Below are positions 6,785-12,800 of a DNA stretch of 22,230 nt, piece after piece. Below the pieces are notes generated by a model. The model was not told the DNA's origin. It saw only the letters and a list, made by a program, of their open reading frames with translations, and did no database searches. Within the stretch, counting starts at the first letter, position 1; each line of letters opens with the position of its first letter. This stretch comes from a virus. Made by a program: the position numbers and the translations under genes. The DNA lies in IMG/VR virus record IMGVR_UViG_3300008114_000345, positions 1-22,230 of that record; one strand, given 5' to 3'.

Positions 6785-8473
6785 ATGGCAGGATCAGTAG
6801 CACAACTAAGACAATTACTTAATAGAGAGACTCTAGCTAGAAAACTAGCAGGTCTTTATAATAATTGGTGGATTCAACGTGATGATAAAGAAGCAGAATG
6901 GAGAGAGCTCCGTAACTATCTATTTGCTACAGATACTACTAAAACTACTAACTCTAAACTACCTTGGAAGAATAAAACAACTCTTCCTAAACTTACACAG
7001 ATTAGAGATAACCTACATGCTAACTACATGGATGCTTTATTCCCTAACGATGACTGGGTTAAGTGGGAAGGTTATAACTTAGAAGCTTCTACTCATAATA
7101 AACGTAGAGCTATCGAGTCATACATTAAGACTAAGTTAAGAGAGTCTGGTTTCAGAGAAACAGTATCTCAACTTTTATATGATTATATTGATTATGGTAA
7201 CGTCTTTGCTGACGTAGTTTATGTAAATGAAACACACAAAGATCAATACACAAATGAAGAGATTACTACCTACCAAGGTCCTAAACTAGAAAGAATATCA
7301 CCATTTGATATTGTATTTAACCCTACAGCTAAGACTTTTAAAGAATCTCCTAAGTTTACTCGTTATGTTAAAACAGTAGGAGAGTTAAAGAAAGATATTA
7401 AATATCATCCAGATTTAAAATATGATGAGGCAGCTTTTGAGAAAGCTATTGCTGTTCGTAGAAATATCTCAGCATTTAAGATGGAAGATGTTAATAAGGC
7501 TGAAGGCTTTATTGTTGATGGTTTTGGTTCATTACAAGAGTACTACCAATCAGGTCTAGTAGAGATACTAGAATTTGAAGGTGATATCTATGATGAAGTT
7601 AAAGGTGAGCTTTTAGAACGTAGAATTATTACAATCATTGATAGATCTTATATTATTCGTAATATTGAGAATCCATCATGGTTAGGCCGTGATACTAAAC
7701 ATCACGTATCATGGAGAGAAAGACCAGATAACCTATATGGTATGGGTCCATTAGATAACTTAGTAGGTCTACAATATCGTATTGACCATCTAGAGAATCT
7801 TAAAGCTGACGCTATGGATCTTACTATTCATCCTCCTATTGTTATTAAGGGTGATGTAGAACCATTTGAATGGGGTCCAGAAGCTACTATTCACATCCCT
7901 GAAGATGGTGAAGTCAGTATGCTTCCTCCTAATGCTGCTGCCTTCCAAGTTAATAACGAGATTGCTTCTCTATTAGCTATCATGGAAGAAATGGCAGGAG
8001 CTCCTAAAGAAGCTATGGGTATTCGTAGTCCAGGTGAGAAAACAGCGTTTGAAGTACAACAATTACAGAATGCTGCTGGACGTATATTCCAACATAAGAT
8101 TAACAAGTTTGAAATTGAGTTCCTTGAACCAATCTTAAATACTATGTTAGAGATGGCTAGACGTAACCTAGATATTACTGAACTTACTAGAGTTATGGAT
8201 GATGACTTAGGTGTAACTGATTTCATCTCTATTACTAAAGAAGATATCACAGCTAAAGGTAAGCTACGTCCTATCGGTGCTAGACACTTTGCTGCTAGAG
8301 CACAACTCGTACAAAATATGATGGGAGTATTTAATAGTCCTATGGGTCAAGTTATAGCACCACATGTCTCTTCTAAGCGTCTTGCTAAGATGATTGAAGA
8401 ATACATGGGCTTTGAGAATGATGGAGCCTATTTCAGAGGAATCAGAACCTCCTGCAATGTAAATATTACTTGA
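6785..8473 (+). CDS. Portal (head-tail connector) protein
   Basis: A 562-aa protein with an AAGGA ribosome site before ATG 6785. The N-terminal third has WRELRNYLFATDT (39-51), KLPWKNKTTLPKLTQIRDN (58-76) and LFPNDDWVKWEG, a recognisable podovirus portal signature. The middle has NPSWLGRDTKHHVSW and GMGPLDNLVGLQYRIDHLENLK, and residues ~405-440 have APKEAMGIRSPGEKTAFEVQQ, the crown/stem-side conserved block. It forms the dodecameric ring that nucleates head assembly and docks terminase. Length is close to T7 gp8 (536 aa). The last ~16 codons (GAYFRGIRTSCNVNIT) use several C-ending codons rare in this genome, while the +1 frame reads MMEPISEESEPPAM and stops at 8462, so the native end may be there. 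The TGA of the present end lies inside the -35 of a promoter. Confidence 0.93.
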   Translation: MAGSVAQLRQLLNRETLARKLAGLYNNWWIQRDDKEAEWRELRNYLFATDTTKTTNSKLPWKNKTTLPKLTQIRDNLHANYMDALFPNDDWVKWEGYNLEASTHNKRRAIESYIKTKLRESGFRETVSQLLYDYIDYGNVFADVVYVNETHKDQYTNEEITTYQGPKLERISPFDIVFNPTAKTFKESPKFTRYVKTVGELKKDIKYHPDLKYDEAAFEKAIAVRRNISAFKMEDVNKAEGFIVDGFGSLQEYYQSGLVEILEFEGDIYDEVKGELLERRIITIIDRSYIIRNIENPSWLGRDTKHHVSWRERPDNLYGMGPLDNLVGLQYRIDHLENLKADAMDLTIHPPIVIKGDVEPFEWGPEATIHIPEDGEVSMLPPNAAAFQVNNEIASLLAIMEEMAGAPKEAMGIRSPGEKTAFEVQQLQNAAGRIFQHKINKFEIEFLEPILNTMLEMARRNLDITELTRVMDDDLGVTDFISITKEDITAKGKLRPIGARHFAARAQLVQNMMGVFNSPMGQVIAPHVSSKRLAKMIEEYMGFENDGAYFRGIRTSCNVNIT

Positions 8474-8498
8474 CTTTTAAGTAATTGTATGTTATAAT
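8470..8498 (+). promoter_or_regulatory. Strong sigma70-type promoter for the capsid cassette
   Basis: TTGACT (8470-8475, 5 of 6 consensus) is followed by a 17-nt spacer and a perfect TATAAT (8493-8498). This is the best promoter-like sequence I find in the window and sits in the only real gap between portal and the next gene. The expected start (about 7 nt after the -10) is 8505, the A of the next gene's ATG. Host RNA polymerase recognition is implied by the consensus; no phage-specific promoter repeats are seen. Confidence 0.75.
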
Positions 8499-8504
8499 TA
8501 GTGT

Positions 8505-8726
8505 ATGGATTTAAAATCTGAAAAAGCTAAAAGCTTATCAAAACAAGAAGTTTTCGATTTACTTAAAGCGTATATCACTGACCAAGTTGAATTGTCTAGA
8601 CGTAAATGTGTAGATGAAGAGAATTTCTCTCTTCCTTCTTGGGCTGAATATCAAGCTTATCAATTAGGCTTCCAAAAAGCATTTCTTAAACTTCAGTCTT
8701 TATTACCTGACAAAGGAGAAAAATAG
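8505..8726 (+). CDS. 73-aa protein between portal and scaffold
   Basis: A 73-aa protein starting MDLKSEKAKSLSKQEVFDLL, with the core SWAEYQAYQLGFQKAFLKLQS near the end. It is helical and mixed-charge, with no membrane segment or catalytic motif. Small proteins of this size and place (between portal and scaffold) are usual in marine T7-like phages and remain uncharacterised. There is no ribosome binding site upstream of ATG 8505 (TAATTAGTGT). The promoter's predicted start site is at the ATG itself, so the transcript may be leaderless. It ends TAGTG, overlapping the scaffold GTG start by one base. Confidence 0.75.
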   Translation: MDLKSEKAKSLSKQEVFDLLKAYITDQVELSRRKCVDEENFSLPSWAEYQAYQLGFQKAFLKLQSLLPDKGEK

Positions 8727-9433
8727 TGTCTGAAGACAATAAAATTACTGAACCAAGTACCAACGAGGCTCAGAACCAAGATAACCAACAACCACAATTC
8801 CAGATTCCGACAGAAGCTGCTGATTTTGTAGGTGATGGTAAAAAGTACAATTCTGTAGAAGATGCGTTAAAATCAGTACCACATGCTCAAAAGCATATTC
8901 AAACTCTTGAGTCTGAACTTGCTGCTGCTCGTGAGGAACTAGCTAAACGTAGAACTACTGAAGAACTACTAGATGAAATTAAGTCTGGAATTCAACCACA
9001 GGCTACCCCTGCTGGAACTGAATTTGATCAAGATAAATTATTGCAATTAGTTGATCAAACTCTCGAAGTTAAAGAGAGACAGAAAGCAGCTAAATCTAAT
9101 GCTGATACAGTAGCGTCTAAGTTTACTGAGAAGTATGGATCTAAAGCTGAAGAAGTCTATAACTCTGTAGCTAAAGAAAGTGGATTAACTGTCCAACAAT
9201 TAAATAACTTGGCAGCTAGTTCTCCCAAGATTGTACTAAAACTTGCTGGTCTAGAAAGTACATCTGCTCCTGTAGCAGGTAAACCTACTAGTTCAGTTAA
9301 CACAGAAGCACTAGGTCAAAAGGTTGACCCTAGCCAATTATCAGCTAGAGTTAAGCAGGGTGCTACTACTAAAGATTTAGTTAATGCCTGGAAGATCGCT
9401 GGCGAAAAAGCTAAATTAAATTTATCACAATAA
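8726..9433 (+). CDS. Capsid scaffolding (assembly) protein
   Basis: A 235-aa acidic protein starting at GTG 8726, with AAAGGAG 8-9 nt upstream. The first 30 residues are disordered and Gln/Asn-rich. DFVGDGKKYNSVEDALKSV (33-51) is the typical scaffold signature, followed by a coiled coil (~53-85, HIQTLESELAAAREELAKR), a helical middle, and a basic C-terminus (GEKAKLNLSQ) of the kind that binds capsid protein. It stands immediately before the major capsid gene as in T7 gp9-gp10. It guides procapsid assembly and is lost on DNA packaging. No protease domain is seen. Confidence 0.9.
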   Translation: MSEDNKITEPSTNEAQNQDNQQPQFQIPTEAADFVGDGKKYNSVEDALKSVPHAQKHIQTLESELAAAREELAKRRTTEELLDEIKSGIQPQATPAGTEFDQDKLLQLVDQTLEVKERQKAAKSNADTVASKFTEKYGSKAEEVYNSVAKESGLTVQQLNNLAASSPKIVLKLAGLESTSAPVAGKPTSSVNTEALGQKVDPSQLSARVKQGATTKDLVNAWKIAGEKAKLNLSQ

Positions 9434-9445
9434 TAAGGAAAAAAC

Positions 9446-10429
9446 ATGTCACAATTAACTAGCAATACAACTGCCTTTATTGAGGCACAACAGTATTCAC
9501 AGTTTATTCTTGATAACTTACATGATTTCTTACTACCTGAAGGTATGTGGAGAGATGTATCAGACTTTGGTTCTGGCACTACTTTAAACATCAAAACAGT
9601 TGGTACAGTATCAATTCAAGATGCAGCTGAAGATACACCATTAAACTTTAACCCTATCGACACAGGTACTATCACACTTGCTATCACTGACTACGTTGGT
9701 GACGCATGGAAAGTTAGTGATGACCTCCGTGAAGATGGTGCTCAAGTAGACTCATTAATGTCTATGCGTGCAATGGAATCAACACGTGCTCTTGGTGAAA
9801 ACCATGAATCACGTTTCTTATCAGTAGCTAACGCTGCTCAAACTAACGCTAATGTTAACTTAGTTAACGGCCGTCCACATCGTTGGGTAGCTGGTGGTGC
9901 TTCAGCATCAACACGCGTTATGACATTATCTGACTTCATTGCTATGAAATTAGCATTTGATAAAGCTAATGTTCCTGCAGCAGGTCGTATCGCTATTGTT
10001 GATCCAATCGTTGAAGCAACATTAAATAGCATTCAAAACTTAGTTAACGTATCTAACAACCCAATGTTCGAAGGTATTGTTACAGAAGGTTTTGCTAAAG
10101 ACCATAAATTTGTTAAAAACATCTTTGGTTTCGACATCTGGACTTCTAATCGTTTACCAGTTAAGACAGCTACAGAAGCATTAAACGCTTCTTCATATGG
10201 CTTAGCAAACGATACAGCGGAAATCGGTGACGTAGCTAACGTATTTATGTGCGTATCTGATGACTCAACAAAACCAATCATGCATGCTTGGAGACGTGCT
10301 CCTAAGACTGAAGGTTGGAGAGACAACGAAGAACGTGCTGATAAGTATCAAGTTACTTCTCGTTTCGGTTTTGGTGCCCAACGTGTTGACACACTTGGTG
10401 TTATTTTAACTAGCGGTTCTACATACTAA
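9446..10429 (+). CDS. Major capsid protein
   Basis: A 327-aa protein starting MSQLTSNTTAFIEAQQYS, with AAGGA about 8 nt upstream. The N-terminal region LLPEGMWRDVSDFGSGTTLN (29-48) and TDYVGDAWKVSDDL, RIAIVDPIVEA, and VKNIFGFDIWTSNRLP match the coat protein family of small T7-like aquatic podoviruses (HK97 fold, as known of related proteins). The C-terminus is GFGAQRVDTLGVILTSGS. It forms the icosahedral shell. It follows the scaffold by 12 nt and precedes a structural gene by 10 nt. Its first 18 codons have a diverged copy at 12343-12396. Confidence 0.95.
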   Translation: MSQLTSNTTAFIEAQQYSQFILDNLHDFLLPEGMWRDVSDFGSGTTLNIKTVGTVSIQDAAEDTPLNFNPIDTGTITLAITDYVGDAWKVSDDLREDGAQVDSLMSMRAMESTRALGENHESRFLSVANAAQTNANVNLVNGRPHRWVAGGASASTRVMTLSDFIAMKLAFDKANVPAAGRIAIVDPIVEATLNSIQNLVNVSNNPMFEGIVTEGFAKDHKFVKNIFGFDIWTSNRLPVKTATEALNASSYGLANDTAEIGDVANVFMCVSDDSTKPIMHAWRRAPKTEGWRDNEERADKYQVTSRFGFGAQRVDTLGVILTSGSTY

Positions 10430-10439
10430 GGAGAATAAC

Positions 10440-10931
10440 ATGGGTTTTGAAATCGACGGTAAAAGAGGCGTAGCTAATTACTACGGTGTTCGTACTACAA
10501 ACGGTAAGTTTGGTGGCCAACAATCAACTAAAGAAGGTGTTGTAAAATCTGCAATTTGGGATTTTGATTACAATGATCTTCCTAACTATGGTTCTGGTGC
10601 TCTTCACTTCCAACTTCCTGCTAATGCAACAATTGTTTCAGCAACATTATATGTTGATGTAGCGTTTACTTCTACATCTACAACAACTGACTTAGATGTT
10701 GGTTTGTATACTGCTGCTGGTGTAGCTATTGACGCTGACGGTTTAATTACTGCAGCCAATGCAACACAAACAGCAATTGGTACTGCTGGTAACGTAATTA
10801 CTGGTAGCGGTGCTTTGGTTGGTAAAACAATTGGTTCATCAGCTGGTGAATTAGTTGTAGCTCCTACAGTTGCAGACTTACTCACAGGTGCTGGTCGCAT
10901 CGTTGTTGAGTATGTTTATGACAAGAACTAG
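10440..10931 (+). CDS. 163-aa virion structural protein downstream of capsid
   Basis: A 163-aa protein, MGFEIDGKRGVANYYGVRTT, with a strong AAGGAG ribosome site. The middle (SAIWDFDYNDLPNYGSGALH, then ATLYVDVAF) and the C-terminal beta-rich part with GAGRIVVEYVYDKN suggest an all-beta fold. There is no signal peptide or membrane segment. It sits as the last gene of the promoter-terminator cassette, right after the capsid gene, a place usual for decoration or minor capsid proteins. Specific family is not recognised; decoration protein is inference. Confidence 0.8.
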   Translation: MGFEIDGKRGVANYYGVRTTNGKFGGQQSTKEGVVKSAIWDFDYNDLPNYGSGALHFQLPANATIVSATLYVDVAFTSTSTTTDLDVGLYTAAGVAIDADGLITAANATQTAIGTAGNVITGSGALVGKTIGSSAGELVVAPTVADLLTGAGRIVVEYVYDKN

Positions 10932-10947
10932 GTAGCAAACTGGGTAT

Positions 10948-10981
10948 AGCCTCTACATAGGTAGGGGCTTTCCCTTTCTCT
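10948..10981 (+). terminator. Intrinsic terminator after the capsid cassette
   Basis: AGCCTCTAC (10948-10956) pairs with GTAGGGGCT (10961-10969) as a 9-bp stem with one G-U pair around a 4-nt loop (ATAG), followed by a pyrimidine-rich tail (TTCCCTTTCTCT). The tail is not a pure T run, so partial termination is more likely. It lies in one of the few intergenic gaps of the window, between the 163-aa gene and the head fibre gene. Confidence 0.7.
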
Positions 10982-10993
10982 AAGGAATTCTAA

Positions 10994-11563
10994 ATGACGA
11001 TACAGCACAAATTAATTACAGATCCAGACATCCACGAACCAAAAGGGGTTGCAACAGCCTCTGCAGGTAAGGCTTATGTAGCCAATGGAACAGGATCAGG
11101 TTCTTGGGAATACCCATCAGGTAAAGTACACGGTGAAATCTATATAGATGCTGGCGTAACGTCACAAACTCTTTCAGGATCTTCTGCATATGCTAAACTC
11201 AATCCAACAGGTGAGTGGACAGCAGGAGTATCTAACATATTAACTTTAGGTGCAGGCACTGGTATTATTACATTAACTCAGGCTGGTACCTATATGATCA
11301 ATTTCTGGTGTCAATTTAGTACTGCTGCTATTGCTTCAGGTACAGTCTATAACTTTAAGTATAACTTAGATGGTACAAATAGTAGTAGAACTTTAACTGT
11401 AGCTAAAACATCTAATGGCTCTGATAAACTACATATCTCAGCTACAGGTTTAGTAACAGCTACAGCTAATCAGGTATTATCTATGTATGTTGGTGGAGAT
11501 GGTACATCTTCTTCAACAGCAATCACAGTTATTGAAGCAGGTTTATCTGCTGTTAAACTATAG
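10994..11563 (+). CDS. Head fibre protein
   Basis: A 189-aa protein beginning MTIQHKLITDPDIHEPKGV (1-19), then ASAGKAYVANGTGSGSWEYP, a head-attachment segment known from phage head fibre proteins of the phi29 gp8.5-like type. The rest is a beta-rich Ser/Thr/Gly domain (residues ~45-189) with TLTQAGTYMINFWCQF, a C1q-like strand pattern, and a Val/Leu terminus. Head fibres decorate the capsid and aid host adsorption. AAGGA stands upstream of ATG 10994. It follows the hairpin terminator, so its level may be set by read-through. Confidence 0.82.
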   Translation: MTIQHKLITDPDIHEPKGVATASAGKAYVANGTGSGSWEYPSGKVHGEIYIDAGVTSQTLSGSSAYAKLNPTGEWTAGVSNILTLGAGTGIITLTQAGTYMINFWCQFSTAAIASGTVYNFKYNLDGTNSSRTLTVAKTSNGSDKLHISATGLVTATANQVLSMYVGGDGTSSSTAITVIEAGLSAVKL

Positions 11564-11572
11564 GAGTACATC

Positions 11573-12343
11573 ATGGCTAAGATGACACTACTTGAGATTG
11601 TACAAGACATTATGTCTGATATGGATTCAGACGAAGTTAACTCTATTAATGATAGCGTTGAATCTCTTCAAGTAGCTCAAATTGTTAAATCATCTTACTA
11701 CAATATTGTAGATGGTAAAGACTATCCATGGTTATATGAATTATTTCAACTAGGTACTAGTGGTACTGTTTCTAGACCTACTCATATGAGATTACCTGAA
11801 ACAATTATAGATCTTAAATGGATTAAATATAATTGTGCTAAATCTGGTGAAACTCGTAATAGATTTACAAAGATTGAATATAAAACTCCTGAAGAGTTCT
11901 TAGATATTACTGATCAAAGATTAAGTACAGATTCTAAGATTACAGTAGTAACCGATTCTACAGGTATTAAGATCAATGTTTATGATGATAGAGCTCCATC
12001 TTATTTTACATCTTTTGATGATGACTATTTAGTATTTGATGCTTATGACTCTGCTGTAGAGTCTAGTTTACAAAATAGTAAGACTCAATGCCATGGTAAA
12101 CGTTCTGTAGTATTTACTCTATCAGATACATTTACTCCAGATCTACCAGTACAAATGTTTACTTATCTACTTAATGAGGCTAAGTCTGCTTCATTCTTAA
12201 CTCTTAAACAATTACCTAATGCTAAGGCAGAACAAATCTCAGTAAGTCAAAAGCGTAAGATGAGTCAAGAAGCTTGGAAGATTAGTAATGGTATTAAATA
12301 TCCTAACTATGGTCGTAAACCTAATTCAAGAGGACGTTACTAA
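11573..12343 (+). CDS. Tail tubular protein A (gp11-like, adaptor/gatekeeper)
   Basis: A 256-aa protein with N-terminus MTLLEIVQDIMSDMDSDEVN (4-23) and SLQVAQIVKSSYYNIVDGKD, the signature of podovirus tail tubular A/adaptor proteins. It has YPWLYELFQL and, near the C-terminus, a basic region (KAEQISVSQKRKMSQEAWK). It joins the portal ring to the nozzle and forms the tail entry. It is longer than T7 gp11 (196 aa). A GGAGT ribosome site precedes the ATG by 6 nt. Its stop TAA overlaps the ATG of the following miniature ORF, whose ribosome site (AAGAGGA) lies within this gene's end. Confidence 0.9.
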   Translation: MAKMTLLEIVQDIMSDMDSDEVNSINDSVESLQVAQIVKSSYYNIVDGKDYPWLYELFQLGTSGTVSRPTHMRLPETIIDLKWIKYNCAKSGETRNRFTKIEYKTPEEFLDITDQRLSTDSKITVVTDSTGIKINVYDDRAPSYFTSFDDDYLVFDAYDSAVESSLQNSKTQCHGKRSVVFTLSDTFTPDLPVQMFTYLLNEAKSASFLTLKQLPNAKAEQISVSQKRKMSQEAWKISNGIKYPNYGRKPNSRGRY

Positions 12344-12486
12344 TGGTAATGCTAACTAGTAATACTCCAGCATTTATTAACTCTCAACAGTACTCGAAAG
12401 GAAAGAAAAATGGCAGAAAAGTGGATTCAAAAAGCAATCAAAAAACCAGGAGCGTTAAGAGAAGCTCTAGGAGTAAAAAAAGGTAA
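12343..12486 (+). other. 47-codon ORF with major-capsid N-terminus echo
   Basis: ATG 12343 opens a 47-codon frame overlapping the tail tube A stop, with AAGAGGA 8 nt or so upstream. Its first 18 residues, MVMLTSNTPAFINSQQYS, align without gap to residues 1-18 of the major capsid protein with 13 identities (M1, L4-T8, A10-I12, Q15-S18). The nucleotide match over codons 4-18 is about 32 of 45, and many of the differences are synonymous. Similarity stops at 12396, just before AAAGGA, the ribosome site of the next gene. From about 12410 the frame is a basic shadow of that gene (KSNQKTRSVKRSS). It is either a relic of a duplicated or recombined capsid start, or a real tiny protein with a capsid-like arm and basic tail. 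I cannot tell from sequence alone. Confidence 0.5.
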
Positions 12487-12589
12487 AACAATTCCAGCAG
12501 CTAAACTTGCAGCTGCAGCTAAGAAACCAGGTAAGATGGGTCAACGTGCTAGATTAGCTCAAACTCTTAAGAAAATGAAAAAGAAATAA
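12410..12589 (+). CDS. 59-aa basic conserved phage protein
   Basis: A 59-aa ORF from ATG 12410 with AAAGGAAAG upstream. MAEKWIQKAIKKPGALREAL (1-20), then GVKKGKTIPAAKLAAAAKKP and GQRARLAQTLKKM, is a phage family I recognise as a widespread small basic protein of unknown role, often found among structural genes. It is strongly basic and helical, with no membrane segment. Its TAA overlaps the next ATG (TAATG). It probably binds nucleic acid or virion components; this is inference. Confidence 0.8.
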   Translation: MAEKWIQKAIKKPGALREALGVKKGKTIPAAKLAAAAKKPGKMGQRARLAQTLKKMKKK

Positions 12590-12798
12590 TGAAGACATAC
12601 ACAACTCCTAACGGAAAAGAAATACAGATCTATAGAGATAAAGTTTCTGCACAATACAAGATTCAGTTTGGTTCTGGTGGTGAATTACCAGAAGAGTTAA
12701 CTGGTATCTTTACTAATGAAGTCTTTGCTGAAACAGCTATTAATAAGTATTTAGAAAAACAAGAAACTAAAAAAGTAAAACTCGAATCTAAGGAGTAG
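12589..12798 (+). CDS. 69-aa hypothetical protein
   Basis: A 69-aa protein, MKTYTTPNGKEIQIYRDKVS, with a beta-rich first half (YKIQFGSGGELPEELTG) and a helical, lysine-rich end. It is coupled to the previous gene by TAATG and followed after 2 nt by tail tube B, whose ribosome site (AAGGAG) lies at its end. No motif or family is recognised beyond its position between the two tail tube genes. Confidence 0.7.
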   Translation: MKTYTTPNGKEIQIYRDKVSAQYKIQFGSGGELPEELTGIFTNEVFAETAINKYLEKQETKKVKLESKE

Positions 12799-12800
12799 TA

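Noticed and set aside
7891-8250. Minus-strand ORF of 119 codons within the portal gene
   Set aside because: It has no ribosome site, its product is unfamiliar and low-complexity, and the + strand portal frame is well conserved in type.
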